Positions 1 to 14,790 of a stretch of 64,000 bases of DNA are shown here, in pieces. The notes below the pieces were generated by a model. That model saw only the letters and a program-made list of their open reading frames with translations, was not told the origin of the DNA and searched no databases. The DNA is taken from assembly GCF_964355755.1 (NCBI RefSeq), contig NC_092679.1, forward strand, positions 9,736,001 to 9,800,000, read 5' to 3'. The position numbers and the translations under genes were made by a program. This DNA comes from Antedon mediterranea (taxonomy: Eukaryota > Echinodermata > Crinoidea > Comatulida > Antedonidae). Positions within the stretch are counted from its first letter, which is position 1; each line of letters starts with the position of its first letter.

Positions 1-3000
1 TTATGTTAACAACTTTTTTCGAAAATCACAAAATGGTCTAAAATGTCTCCAAATGCGATTTGAAGCTATTCTAAGCACTTTGGTGTTTTTATGGAAACAA
101 TTTTTTTTCGAAAATCACAAAATGGTCTAAAACGTCTCCAATAGCGATTTGAAGCTTTTCTGTACACTTTGGTGTTTTTATGTTAACAAGTTTTTTCGAA
201 AATCAAAAAATGGTCTAAAACGTCTCCAAATGCGATTTGAAGCTATTCTGTACACTTTGATGTTTTTATGTTAACAAGTTTTTTCGAAAATCACAAAATG
301 GTCTAAAACGTCTACAAATGCGATTTGAAGCTATTCTAAGCACTTTTGTGTTTTTATGTTAACAAGTTTTTTCGAAAATAACAAAATGGTCTAAAACGTC
401 TGCAAATGCGATTTGAAGCTATTCTTAGCACATTGGTGTTTTTATTTAAACAAATTTTTTCGAAACTCACAAAATGGTCTAAAACGTCTCCAAATGCGAT
501 TTGAAGCTATTTTAAGCACTTTGGTGTTTTTGTGTTAACAAGTTTTTCGAAAAGCTCAAAATGGTCTAAAACGTTTTTAAACACGATATTAAGCTATTTT
601 GTGCTCTTTGATGTTTTTTTGTGAAAAGTTTTAGCGAAATGCTCAAAATGGTCTAAAACGATTTCTAATGTGATTTTAAGCACTTTGATGTTTTTATGTT
701 AACTAGTTTTTTCGGAAATCACAAAATGGTCTAAAACGTCTCCAAATGTGATTTGAAGCAATTCTAAGCACTTTGGTGTTTTTATGTTAACAGTTTTTTC
801 GAAAATCACAAAATGGTCTAAAACGTTTCCAAATGCGATTTGAAGCTATTCTGTACAATTTGATGTTTTTATGGTAACAAGTCTTTTAGAAAATCACAAA
901 ATGGTCTAAAACATCTCCAAATGCGATTTAAAGCTATTTTAAGCACTTTTGTGTTTTTGTGTAACCAAGTTTTTTCGAAAATCACAAAAGGGTCTAAAAT
1001 GTCTCTAAATGCGATTTGAAGCTACTCTAAGCACTTTGGTGTTTTTATGTTAACAAGTTTTTTCGAAAATCAATAAATGGTCTAAAATGTCTCCAAATGC
1101 GATTTGAAGCTATTCTGTACACTTTGCTGTTTTGTGTGAAAAATGTTTGTCGAAATCCTCAAAATGGTCAAAAACGTTTTTAAATACGATATTAAGCTAT
1201 TTTGTGCTCTTTGATGTTTTTGTGTGAAAAGTTTTATCGAAATACTCAAAATGGTCTAAAACGGTTTCTAATGTGATTTTAAGCACTTTGATGTTTTTGT
1301 GTAACCAAGTTTTTTCGAAAATCACAAAATGGTCTAAAATGTCTCCAAATGCGATTTGAAGCTATTCTAAGCACTTTGGTGTTTTTATGGAAACAATTTT
1401 TTTCGAAAATCACAAAATGGTCTAAAACGTCTCCAATAGCAATTTGAAGCTATTCTAAGCACTTTGGTGTTTTTATGTTAACAAGTTTTTTCGAAAATCA
1501 AAAAATGGTCTAAAACGTCTCCAAATGCGATTTGAAGCTATTCTAAGCACTTTGGTGTTTTTATGTTAATAAGTTTTTTCGAAAATCACAAAATGGTCTA
1601 AAACGTCTCCAAATGCGATTTGAAGCTATTTTAAGCACTTTGGTGCTTTTGTGTAACCAAGTTTTTTCGAAAATCACGAAATGGTCTAAAACGTCTCCAA
1701 ATGCGATTTGAAGCTATTCTAAGCACTTTGGTGTTTTTACGTTAACAAGTTTTTTCGAAATTCACAAAATGGTCTAAAACGTCTCCAAATGCGATTTAAA
1801 GCTATTTTAAGCACTTTTGTGTTTTTGTGTAACCAAGTTTTTTCGAAAATCACAAAAGGGTCTAAAATGTCTGTAAATGCGATTTGAAGCTATTTAAAGC
1901 ACTTTGGTGTTTTTAGGTTAACAAGTTTTTTCGAAAATCACAAAATGGTCTAAAACGTCTACAAATGCGATTTGAAGCTATTCTAAGCACTTTTGTGTTT
2001 TTATGTTAACAAGTTTTTTCGAAAATCACAAAATGGTCTAAAACGTTTCCAAATGCGATTTGAAGCTATTCTGTACACTTTGATGTTTTTTGTGAAAATT
2101 TTCTGTCGAAATGCTCAAAATGGTCAAAAACGTTTTTAAATACGATATTAAGCTATTCTAAGCACTTTGGTGTTTTTATGTTAACAAGTTTTTTCGAAAA
2201 TCACAAAATGGTATAAAACGTCTCCAAATGCGATTTGAAGCTATTCTAAGCACTTTGGTGTTTTTATGTTAACAAGTTTTTTCGAAAATCACAAAATGGT
2301 CTAAAACGTTTCCAAATGCGATTTGAAGCTATTCTGTACACTTTTATGTTTTGTGTGAAAATTTTCTTTCGAAATGCTCAAAATGGTCAAAAACGTTTTT
2401 AAATACGATATTAAGCTACTTTGTGCTCTTTGATGTTTTTGTGTGAAATGTTTTATCGAAATGCTCAAAATGGTCTAAAACGGTTTCTAATGTGATTTCA
2501 AGCACTTTGATGTTTTTGTGTAACCAAGTTTTTTGAAAATCACAAAATTGTCTAAAACGTCTCCAAATGCGATTTGAAGCTATTCTGTACACTTTGATGT
2601 TTTTATGTTAACAAGTTTTTCGAAAATCACAAAATGGTCTAAAACGTCTCCAAATGCGATTTTAAGCTATTCTAAGCACTTTGGTGTTTTTATGTTACCA
2701 AGTTTTTTTGAAAATCACAAAATGGTCTAAAACGTCTCTAAATGCGATTTTAAGCTTTTCTGTACACTTTAATGTTTTTATGTTAACAACTTTTTTCGAA
2801 AATCACAAAATGGTCTAAAATGTCTCCAAATGCGATTTGAAGCTATTCTAAGCACTTTGGTGTTTTTATGGAAACAATTTTTTTCGAAAATCACAAAATG
2901 GTCTAAAACGTCTCCAATAGCGATTTGAAGCTAATCTTAGCACATTGGTGTTTTTATGTTAACAAGTTTTTTCGAAAATCACAAAATGGTCTAAAACGAC

Positions 3001-5140
3001 TCCAAATGCGATTTGAAGCTATTCTGTATACCTTGGTGTTTTTATGTTAACAAGTTTTTTCGAAAATCACAAAATGGTCTAAAACGTCTCCAAATGCGAT
3101 TTGAAGTTATTCTAAGCACTTTGGTGTTTTTATGTTATCAAGTTTTTTCGAAAATCACAAAATGGTCTAAAACGTCTCCAAATGCGATTTGAAGCTATTC
3201 TGTACACTTTGATGTTTTTATGTTAACAAGTTTTTTCGAAAATCACAAAATGGTCTAAAACGTTTCCAAATGCGATTTGAAGCTATTCTGTACACTTTGA
3301 TGTTTTGTGTGAAAATTTTCTGTCGAAATGCTCAAAATGGTCATAAACGTTTTTAAATACGATATTAAGCTACTTTGTGCTCTTTGATGTTTTTGTGTGA
3401 AAAGTTTTATCGAAATGCTCAAAATGGTCTAAAACGGTTTCTAATGTGATTTCAAGCACTTTGATGTTTTTGTGTAACCAAGTTTTTCGAAAATCACAAA
3501 ATTGTCTAAAACGTCCCCAAATGCGATTTGAAGCTATTCTGTAAACTTTGATGTTTTTATGTTAACAAGTTTTTTCGAAAATCACAAAAGAGTCTAAAAT
3601 ATCTCGAAATGCGATTTGAAGCTATTCTAAGCACTTTGGTGTTTTTATGTTAACAAGTTTTTTCGAAATCACAAAATGGTCTAAAATGTCTCCAAATGCG
3701 ATTTGAAGCTAATCTTAGCACATTGGTGTTTTTATGTTAACAAGTTTTTTCGAAAATCACAAAATGGTCTAAAACGACTCCAAATGCGATTTGAAGCTAT
3801 TCTGTATACTTTGGTGTTTTTATGTTAACAAGTTTTTTTCGAAAATCACAAAATGGTCTAAAACGTCTCCAAATGCGATTTGAAGCTATTCTGTACACTT
3901 TGGTGTTTTTATGTTAAGAAGTTTTTTTGAAAATCACAAAATGGTCTAAAACGTCTCCAAATGCGATTTCAAGCTATTCTGTACACTTTGCTGTTTTGTG
4001 TGAAAAATGTTTGTCGAAATCCTCAAAATGGTCAAAAACGTTTTTAAATACGATATTAAGCTATTTTGTGCTCTTTGATGTTTTTGTGTGAAAAGTTTTA
4101 TCGAAATGCTCAAAATGGTCTAAAACGGTTTCTAATGTGATTTTAAGCACTTTGATGTTTTTGTGGAACCAAGTTTTTTCGAAAATCACAAAATGGTCTA
4201 AAACGTCTCCAAATGTGATTTGAAGCTATTCTAAGCACTTTGGTGTTTTTATGGAAACAAGTTTTTTCGAAAATCACAAAATGGTCTAGAACGTCTCCAA
4301 AAGCGATTTGAAGCTATTTTAAGCACTTTGGTGCTTTTGTGTAACCAAGTTTTTTCGAAAATCACGAAATGGTCTAAAACGTCTCCAAATGCGATTTGAA
4401 GCTATTCTAAGCACTTTGGTGTTTTTACGTTAACAAGTTTTTTCGAAAATCACAAAATGGTCTGAAACGTCTAGAAATGCGATTTGAAGCTATTCTGTAC
4501 ACTTTGATGTTTTTATGTTAAGTTTTTTCGAAAATCACAAAATGGTCTAAAACGTCTCCAAATGCGATTTGAAGCTATTTAAAGCACTTTGGTGTTTTTA
4601 TCTTAACAAGTTTTTTCGAAAATCACAAAATGGTCTAAAACGTCTGTAAATGCGATTTGAAGCTATTCTAAGCACTTTGGTGTTTTTATGTTAACAAGTT
4701 TTTTCAAAAATCACAAAACGGTCTAAAACGTCTCCAAATGCGATTTGAAGCTATTCTGTACACTTTGATGTTTTTATGTTAACAAGTTTTTTCAAAAATC
4801 ACAAAATGGTCTAAAACGTTTCCAAATGCGATTTGAAGCTATTCTGTACACTTTGATGTTTTGTGTGAAAATTTTCTGTCGAAATGCTCAAAATGGTCAA
4901 AAACGTTTTTAAATACGATATTAAGCTACTTTGTTCTCCTTGATGTTTTTGTGTGAAAAGTTTTATCGAAATGCTCAAAATGGTCTAAAACGGTTTCTAA
5001 TGTGATTTCAAGCACTTTGATGTTTTTGTGTAACCAAGTTTTTCGAAAATCACAAAATTGTCTAAAACGTCTCCAAATGCGATTTGAAGCTATTCTGTAC
5101 ACTTTGATGTTTTTATGTTAACAAGTTTTTTCGAAAATCA

Positions 5141-7475
5141 CAAAAGAGTCTAAAATATCTTGAAATGCGATTTGAAGCTATTCTAAGCACTTTGGTGTTT
5201 TTATGTTAACAAGTTTTTTCGAAATCACAAAATGGTCTAAAATGTCTCCAAATGCGATTTGAAGCTAATCTTAGCACATTGGTGTTTTTATGTTAACAAG
5301 TTTTTTCGAAAATCACAAAATGGTCTAAAACGACTCCAAATGCGATTTGAAGCTATTCTGTATACTTTGGTGTTTTTATGTTAACAAGTTTTTTCGAAAA
5401 TCACAAAATGGTCTAAAACGTCTCCAAATGCGATTTGAAGCTATTCTAAGCACTTTGGTGTTTTTATGTTAACAAGTTTTTTCGAAAATCACAAAATGGT
5501 CTAAAACGTCTCCAAATGCGATTTGAAGCTATTCTGTACACTTTGATGTTTTTATGTTAAAAAGTTTTTTCGAAAATCACAAAATGGTCTAAAACGTTTC
5601 CAAATGCGATTTGAAGCTATTCTGTACACTTTGATGTTTTGTGTGAAAATTTTCTGTCGAAATGCTCAAAATGGTCAAAAACGTTTTTAAATACGATATT
5701 AAGCTACTTTGTGCTCTTTGATGTTTTTGTGTGAAATGTTTTATCGAAATGCTCAAAATGGTCTAAAACGGTTTCTAATGTGATTTCAAGCACTTTGATG
5801 TTTTTGTGTAACCAAGTTTTTCGAAAATCACAAAATTGTCTAAAACGTCTCCAAATGCGATTTGAAGCTATTCTGTACACTTTGATGTTTTTATGTTCAC
5901 AAGTTTTTTCGAAAATCACAAAAGAGTCTAAAATATCTCGAAATGCGATTTGAAGCTATTCTAAGCACTTTGGTGTTTTTATGTTAACAAGTTTTTTCGA
6001 AATCACAAAATGGTCTAAAATGTCTCCAAATGCGATTTGAAGCTAATCTTAGCACATTGGTGTTTTTATGTTAACAAGTTCTTTTCGAAAATCACAAAAT
6101 GGTCTAAAACGACTCCAAATGCGATTTGAAGCTATTCTGTATACTTTGGTGTTTTTATGTTAACAAGTTTTTTCGAAAATCACAAAATGGTCTAAAACGT
6201 CTCCAAATGCGATTTGAAGCTATTCTAAGCACTTTGGTGTTTTTATGTTAACAAGTTTTTTCGAAAATCACAAAATGGTCTAAAACGTCTCCAAATGCGA
6301 TTTGAAGCTATTCTGTACACTTTGATGTTTTTATGTTAAAAAGTTTTTTCGAAAATCACAAAATGGTCTAAAACGTTTCCAAATGCGATTTGAAGCTATT
6401 CTGTACACTTTGATGTTTTGTGTGAAAATTTTCTGTCGAAATTCTCAAAATGGTCATAAACGTTTTTAAATACGATATTAAGCTACTTTGTGCTCTTTGA
6501 TGTTTTTGTGTGAAAAGTTTTATCGAAATGCTCAAAATGGTCTAAAACGGTTTCTAATGTGATTTCAAGCACTTTGATGTTTTTGTGTAACCAAGTTTTT
6601 TGAAAATCACAAAATTGTCTAAAACGTTTCCAAATGCGATTTGAAGCTATTCTGTACACTTTGATGTTTTTATGTTAACAAGTTTTTTCGAAAATCACAA
6701 AAGAGTCTAAAATATCTCAAAATGCGATTTGAAGCTATTCTAAGCACTTTGGTGTTTTTATGTTAACAAGTTTTTTCGAAATCACAAAATGGTCTAAAAT
6801 GTCTCCAAATGCGATTTGAAGCTAATCTTAGCACATTGGTGTTTTTATGTTAACAAGTTTTTTCGAAAATCACAAAATGGTCTAAAACGACTCCAAATGC
6901 GATTTGAAGCTATTTTGTATACTTTTGTGTTTTTATGTTAACAAGTTTTTTCGAAAATCACAAAATGGTCTAAAACGTCTCCAAATGCGATTTGAAGCTA
7001 TTCTGTACACTTTGATGTTTTTATGTTAACTAGTTTTTTCGAAAATCACAAAATGGTCTAAAACGTCTACAAATGCGATTTGAAGCTATTCTGTACACTT
7101 TGATGTTTTTATGTTAACAAGTTTTTTCGAAAATCACAAAATGGTCTAAAACGTTTCCAAATGCGATTTGAAGCTATTCTGTACACTTTGATGTTTTGTG
7201 TGAACATTTTCTGTCGAAATGCTCAAAATGGTCAAAAACGTTTTTAAATACGATATTAAGCTACTTTGTGCTCTTTGATGTTTTTGTGTGAAATGTTTTA
7301 TCGAAATGCTCAAAATGGTCTAAAACGGTTTCTAATGTGATTTCAAGCACTTTGATGTTTTTGTATAACCAAGTTTTTCGAAAATCACAAAATTGTCTAA
7401 AACGTCTCCAAATGCGATTTGAAGCTATTCTGTACACTTTGATGTTTTTGGGTTAACAAGTTTTTCGAAAATCAC
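5141..7475 (+). repeat. 778-bp higher-order repeat, three units
   Basis: The diagnostic monomer variant CAAAAGAGTCTAAAATATCT occurs at 5141, 5919 and 6698, giving periods of 778 and 779 bp. It also occurs at 3585, two periods upstream. Each unit has the same order of A-type variants (GCTAATCTTAGCACATTGG, then CGACTCC, then GTATACTTT) followed by one B and one C monomer. Seven A monomers plus one B and one C predict about 780 bp, in line with the observed spacing. Confidence 0.85.
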
Positions 7476-10475
7476 AAAATGGTCTAAAACGTCTCCAAAT
7501 GCGATTTTAAGCTATTTTAAGCACTTTGGTGTTTTTATGTTAACAAGTTTTTCGAAAATCACAAAATTGTCTAAAACGTCTCCAAATGCGATTTTAAGCT
7601 ATTCTGTACACTTTGATGTTTTTATGTTAACAAGTTTTTCGAAAATCACAAAATGGTCTAAAACGTCTCCAAATGCGATTTTAAGCTATTCTAAGCACTT
7701 TGGTGTTTTTATGTTAACAAGTTTTTTTGAAAATCACAAAATGGTCTAAAACGTCTCTAAATGCGATTTGAAGCTTTTCTGTACACTTTGATGTTTTTAA
7801 GTTAACAACTTTTTTCGAAAATCACAAAATGGTCTAAAATGTCTCCAAAATGCGATTTGAAGCTATTCTAAGCACTTTGGTGTTTTTATGGAAACAATTT
7901 TTTTCGAAAATCACAAAATGGTCTAAAACGTCTCCAATAGCGATTTGAAGCTTTTCTGTACACTTTGGTGTTTTTATGTTAACAAGTTTTTTCGAAAATC
8001 ACAAAATGGTCTAAAACGTCTAGAAATGCGATTTGAAGCTATTCTGTACACTTTGATGTTTTTATGTTAAGTTTTTTCGAAAATCACAAAATGGTCTAAA
8101 ACTTTTCCAAATGCGATTTGAAGCTATTCTGTACACTTTGATGTTTTGTGTGAAAATTTTCTGTCGAAATGCTCAAAATGGTCAAAAACGTTTTTAAATA
8201 CGATATTAAGCTACTTTGTGCTCTTTGATGTTTTTGTCTGAAATGTTTTATCGAAATGCTCAAAATGGTCTAAAACGGTTTCTAATGTGATTTCAAGCAC
8301 TTTGATGTTTTTGTGTAACCAAGTTTTTCGAAAAACACAAAATTGTCTAAAACGTCTCCAAATGCGATTTGAAGCTATTTTAAGCACTTTGATGTTTTTA
8401 TGTTAACAAGTTTTTCGAAAATCACAAAATGGTCTAAAACGTCTCCAAATGCGATTTGAAGCTATTCTAAGCACTTTGGTGTTTTTACGTTAACAAGTTT
8501 TTTCGAAAATCACAAAATGGTCTAAAACGTCTCCAAATGCGATTTGAAGCTATTCTGTACACTTTGATGTTTTTATGTTAACAAGTTTTTTCGAAAATCA
8601 CAAAATGGTCTAAAACATCTACAAATGCGATTTGAAGCTATTCTGTACACTTTGATGTTTTTATGTTAACAAGTTTTTTCGAAAATCACAAAATGGTCTA
8701 AAACGTTTCCAAATGCGATTTGAAGCTATTCTGTACACTTTGATGTTTTGTGTGAAAATTTTCTGTCGAAATGCTCAAAATGGTCAAAAACGTTTTTAAA
8801 TACAATATTAAGCTACTTTGTGCTCTTTGATGTTTTTGTGTGAAATGTTTTATCGAAATGCTCAAAATGGTCTAAAACGGTTTCTAATGTGATTTCAAGC
8901 ACTTTGATGTTTTTGTGTAACCAAGTTTTTCGAAAATCACAAAATTGTCTAAAACGTCTCCAAATGCGATTTGAAGCTATTCTGTACACTTTGGTGTTTT
9001 TATGTTAACAAGTTTTTTCGAAAATCACAAAATGGTCTAAAACGTCTCCAAATGCGATTTAAAGCTATTTTAAGCACTTTTGTGTTTTTGTGTAACCAAG
9101 TTTTTTCGAAAATCACAAAAGGGTCTAAAATGTATGTAAATGCGATTTGAAGCTATTTAAAGAACTTTGGTGTTTTTAGGTTAACAAGTTTTTTCGAAAA
9201 TCACAAAATGGTCTAAAACGTCTACAAATGCGATTTGAAGCTATTCTAAGCACTTTTGTGTTTTTATGTTAACAAGTTTTTTCGAAAATCACAAAATGGT
9301 CTAAAACGTCTCTAAATGCGATTTGAAGCTTTTCTGTACACTTTGATGTTTTTATGTTAACAACTTTTTTCGAAAATCACAAAATGGTCTAAAATGTCTC
9401 CAAATGCGATTTGAAGCTATTCTAAGCACTTTGGTGTTTTTATGGAAACAATTTTTTTCGAAAATCACAAAATGGTCTAAAACGTCTCCAATAGCGATTT
9501 GAAGCTTTTCTGTACACTTTGGTGTTTTTATGTTAACAAGTTTTTTCGAAAATCACAAAATGGTCTAAAACGTCTCCAAATGCGATTTGAAGCTATTCTG
9601 TACACTTTGATGTTTTTATGTTAACAAGTTTTTTCGAAAATCACAAAATGGTCTAAAACGTCTACAAATGCGATTTGAAGCTATTCTAAGCACTTTTGTG
9701 TTTTTATGTTAACAAGTTTTTTCGAAAATCACAAAATGGTCTAAAACGTCTCCAAATGCGATTTGAAGCTATTCTGTACACTTTGATGTTTTTATGTTAA
9801 CAAGTTTTTTCGAAAATCACAAAAGAGTCTAAAATATCTCGAAATGCGATTTGAAGCTATTCTAAGCACTTTGGTGTTTTTATGTTAACAAGTTTTTTCG
9901 AAATCACAAAATGGTCTAAAATGTCTCCAAATGCGATTTGAAGCTAATCTTAGCACATTGGTGTTTTTATGTTAACAAGTTTTTTCGAAAATCACAAAAT
10001 GGTCTAAAACGACTCCAAATGCGATTTGAAGCTATTCTGTATACTTTGGTGTTTTTATGTTAACAAGTTTTTTCGAAAATCACAAAATGGTCTAAAACGT
10101 CTCCAAATGCGATTTGAAGCTATTCTAAGCACTTTGGTGTTTTTATGTTAACAAGTTTTTTCGAAAATCACAAAATGGTCTAAAACGTCTCCAAATGCGA
10201 TTTGAAGCTATTCTGTACACTTTGATGTTTTTATGTTAACAAGTTTTTTCGAAAATCACAAAATGGTCTAAAACGTTTCCAAATGCGATTTGAAGCTATT
10301 CTGTACACTTTGATGTTTTGTGTGAAAATTTTCTGTCGAAATGCTCAAAATGGTCAAAAACGTTTTTAAATACGATATTAAGCTACTTTGTGCTTTTTGA
10401 TGTTTTTGTGTGAAATGTTTTATCGAAATGCTCAAAATGGTCTAAAACGGTTTCTAATGTGATTTCAAGCACTTT

Positions 10476-11750
10476 GATATTTTTGTGTAACCAAGTTTTT
10501 CGAAAATCACAAAATTGTCTAAAACGTCTCCAAATACGATTTGAAGCTATTCTGTACACTTTGATGTTTTTATGTTAACAAGTTTTTTGAAAATCACAAA
10601 ATGGTCTAAAACGTCTCCAAATGCAATTTTAAGCTATTCTAAGCACTTTGGTGTTTTTATGTTAACAAGTTTTTTTGAAAATCACAAAATGGTCTAAAAC
10701 GTCTCTAAATGCGATTTGAAGCTTTTCTGTACACTTTGGTGTTTTTATGTTAACAACTTTTTTCGAAAATCACAAAATGGTCTAAAATGTCTCCAAATGC
10801 GATTTGAAGCTATTCTAAGCACTTTGGTGTTTTTATGGAAACAATTTTTTTTCGAAAATCACAAAATGGTCTAAAACGTCTCCAATAGCGATTTGAAGCT
10901 TTTCTGTACACTTTGGTGTTTTTATGTTAACAAGTTTTTCGAAAATCACAAAATGGTCTAAAACGTCTCCAAATGCGATTTGAAGCTATTCTGTACACTT
11001 TGATGTTTTTATGTTAACAAGTTTTTTCGAAAATCACAAAATGGTCTAAAACGTTTCCAAATGCGATTTGAAGCTATTCTGTACACTTTGATGTTTTGTG
11101 TGAAAATTTTCTGTCGAAATGCTCAAAATGGTCAAAAACGTTTTTAAATACGATATTAAGCTACTTTGTGCTCTTTGATGTTTTTGTGTGAAATGTTTTA
11201 TCGAAATGCTCAAAATGGTCTAAAACGGTTTCTAATGTGATTTCAAGCACTTTGATATTTTTGTGTAACCAAGTTTTTCGAAAATCACAAAATTGTCTAA
11301 AACGTCTCCAAATACGATTTGAAGCTATTCTGTACACTTTGATGTTTTTATGTTAACAAGTTTTTTGAAAATCACAAAATGGTCTAAAACGTCTCCAAAT
11401 GCAATTTTAAGCTATTCTAAGCACTTTGGTGTTTTTATGTTAACAAGTTTTTTTGAAAATCACAAAATGGTCTAAAACGTCTCTAAATGCGATTTGAAGC
11501 TTTTCTGTACACTTTGGTGTTTTTATGTTAACAACTTTTTTCGAAAATCACAAAATGGTCTAAAATGTCTCCAAATGCGATTTGAAGCTATTCTAAGCAC
11601 TTTGGTGTTTTTATGGAAACAATTTTTTTCGAAAATCACAAAATGGTCTAAAACGTCTCCAATAGCGATTTGAAGCTTTTCTTTACACTTTGGTGTTTTT
11701 ATGTTAACAAGTTTTTTCGAAAATCACAAAATGGTCTAAAACGTCTCCAA
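10476..11750 (+). repeat. 778-bp higher-order repeat, second locus
   Basis: The variant CTTTGATATTTTTGTG occurs at about 10476 and 11254, 778 bp apart. The following monomers share private variants, including CCAAATACG, GCAATTTTAAGC, the AACAACTTTTTTCG spacer and CCAATAGCG. Similarity between the two units fades near 11750. Confidence 0.75.
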
Positions 11751-12310
11751 ATGCAATTTTAAGCTATTCTAAGCACTTTGGTGTTTTTATGTTAACAAGT
11801 TTTTTTGAAAATCACAAAATGGTCTAAAACGTCTCTAAATGCGATTTGAAGCTTTTCTGTACACTTTGATGTTTTTATGTTAACAACTTTTTTCGAAAAT
11901 CACAAAATGGTCTAAAATGTCTCCAAATGCGATTTGAAGCTATTCTAAGCACTTTGGTGTTTTTATGGAAACAATTTTTTTCAAAAATCACAAAATGGTC
12001 TAAAACGTCTCCAATAGCGATTTGAAGCTTTTCTGTACACTTTGGTGTTTTTATGTTAACAAGTTTTTTCGAAAATCACAAAATGGTCTAAAACGTCTCC
12101 AAATGCGATTTGAAGCTATTCTGTACACTTTGATGTTTTTATGTTAACTAGTTTTTTCGAAAATCACAAAATGGTCTAAAACGTCTACAAATGCGATTTG
12201 AAGCTATTCTGTACACTTTGATGTTTTTATGTTAACAAGTTTTTTCGAAAATCACAAAATGGTCTAAAATGTTTCCAAATGCGATTTGAAGCTATTCTGT
12301 ACACTTTGAT

Positions 12311-14790
12311 GTTTTGTTTTAAAATTTTCTGTCGAAATGCTCAAAATGGTCAAAAACGTTTTTAAATACGATATTAAGCTACTTTGTGCTCTTTGATGTT
12401 TTTGTGTGAAATGTTTTATCGAAATGCTCAAAATGGTCTAAAACGGTTTCTAATGTGATTTCAAGCACTTTGATGTTTTTGTATAACCAAGTTTTTCGAA
12501 AATCACAAAATTGTCTAAAACGTCTCCAAATGCGATTTTAAGCTATTCTAAGCACTTTGGTGTTTTTATGTTAACAAGTTTTTCGAAAATCACAAAATTG
12601 TCTAAAACGTCTCCAAATGCGATTTGAAGCTATTCTGTACACTTTGATGTTTTTATGTTAACAAGTTTTTCGAAAATCACAAAATGGTCTAAAACGTCTC
12701 CAAATGCGATTTTAAGCTATTCTAAGCACTTTGGTGTTTTTATGTTAACAAGTTTTTTTGAAAATCACAAAATGGTCTAAAACGTCTCTAAATGCGATTT
12801 GAAGCTTTTCTGTACACTTTGATGTTTTTATGTTAACAAGTTTTTCGAAAATCACAAAATTGTCTAAAACGTCTCCAAATGCGATTTGAAGCTATTCTGT
12901 ACACTTTGATGTTTTTATGTTAACAAGTTTTTCGAAAATCAAAAAATGGTCTAAAACTTCTCCAAATGCGATTTTAAGCTATTCTAAGCACTTTGGTGTT
13001 TTTATGTGAACAACTTTTTTCGAAAATCACAAAATGGTCTAAAATGTCTCCAAAATGCGATTTGAAGCTATTCTAAGCACTTTGGTGTTTTTATGGAAAC
13101 AATTTTTTTCAAAAATCACAAAATGGTCTAAAACGTCTCCAATAGCGATTTGAAGCTTTTCTGTACACTTTGGTGTTTTTATGTTAACAAGTTTTTTCGA
13201 AAATCACAAAATGGTCTAAAACGTCTCCAAATGCGATTTGAAGCTATTCTGTACACTTTGATGTTTTTATGTTAACTAGTTTTTTCGAAAATCACAAAAT
13301 GGTCTAAAACGTCTACAAATGCGATTTGAAGCTATTCTGTACACTTTGATGTTTTTATGTTAACAAGTTTTTTCGAAAATCACAAAATGGTCTAAAATGT
13401 TTCCAAATGCGATTTGAAGCTATTCTGTACACTTTGATGTTTTGTTTGAAAATTTTCTGTCGAAATGCTCAAAATGGTCAAAAACGTTTTTAAATACGAT
13501 ATTAAGCTACTTTGTGCTCTTTGATGTTTTTGTGTGAAATGTTTTATCGAAATGCTCAAAATGGTCTAAAACGGTTTCTAATGTGATTTCAAGCACTTTG
13601 ATGTTTTTGTATAACCAAGTTTTTCGAAAATCACAAAATTGTCTAAAACGTCTCCAAATGCGATTTTAAGCTATTCTAAGCACTTTGGTGTTTTTATGTT
13701 AACAAGTTTTTCGAAAATCACAAAATTGTCTAAAACGTCTCCAAATGCGATTTGAAGCTATTCTGTACACTTTGATGTTTTTATGTTAACAAGTTTTTCG
13801 AAAATCACAAAATGGTCTAAAACGTCTCCAAATGCGATTTTAAGCTATTCTAAGCACTTTGGTGTTTTTATGTTAACAAGTTTTTTTGAAAATCACAAAA
13901 TGGTCTAAAACGTCTCTAAATGCGATTTGAAGCTTTTCTGTACACTTTGATGTTTTTATGTTAACAACTTTTTTCGAAAATCACAAAATGGTCTAAAATG
14001 TCTCCAAAATGCGATTTGAAGCTATTCTAAGCACTTTGGTGTTTTTATGGAAACAATTTTTTTCAAAAATCACAAAATGGTCTAAAACGTCTCCAATAGC
14101 GATTTGAAGCTTTTCTGTACACTTTGGTGTTTTTATGTTAACAAGTTTTTTCGAAAATCACAAAATGGTCTAAAACGTCTCCAAATGCGATTTGAAGCTA
14201 TTCTGTACACTTTGATGTTTTTATGTTAACTAGTTTTTTCGAAAATCACAAAATGGTCTAAAACGTCTACAAATGCGATTTGAAGCTATTCTGTACACTT
14301 TGATGTTTTTATGTTAACAAGTTTTTTCGAAAATCACAAAATGGTCTAAAATGTTTCCAAATGCGATTTGAAGCTATTCTGTACACTTTGATGTTTTGTT
14401 TGAAAATTTTCTGTCGAAATGCTCAAAATGGTCAAAAACGTTTTTAAATACGATATTAAGCTACTTTGTGCTCTTTGATGTTTTTGTGTGAAATGTTTTA
14501 TCGAAATGCTCAAAATGGTCTAAAACGGTTTCTAATGTGATTTCAAGCACTTTGATGTTTTTGTATAACCAAGTTTTTCGAAAATCACAAAATTGTCTAA
14601 AACGTCTCCAAATGCGATTTTAAGCTATTCTAAGCACTTTGGTGTTTTTATGTTAACAAGTTTTTCGAAAATCACAAAATTGTCTAAAACGTCTCCAAAT
14701 GCGATTTGAAGCTATTCTGTACACTTTGATGTTTTTATGTTAACAAGTTTTTCGAAAATCACAAAATGGTCTAAAACGTCTCCAAATGCG
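12311..14790 (+). repeat. 1128- and 954-bp higher-order repeats
   Basis: A B-type monomer with the private start GTTTTGTTT lies at 12311, 13439 and 14393, giving periods of 1128 and 954 bp. The difference of 174 bp equals about two monomers, so the longer unit looks like the shorter one with two extra monomers. The shared order breaks at about 14790, where the GCTAATCTTAGC variant replaces the expected monomer. Confidence 0.75.

Noticed and set aside
5704-5919. Open frames within the 88-bp satellite (also 7537-7749 and 25195-25485)
   Set aside because: They follow monomer sequence, repeat the same short peptides and depend on indels between monomers. No domain and no conservation of frame.
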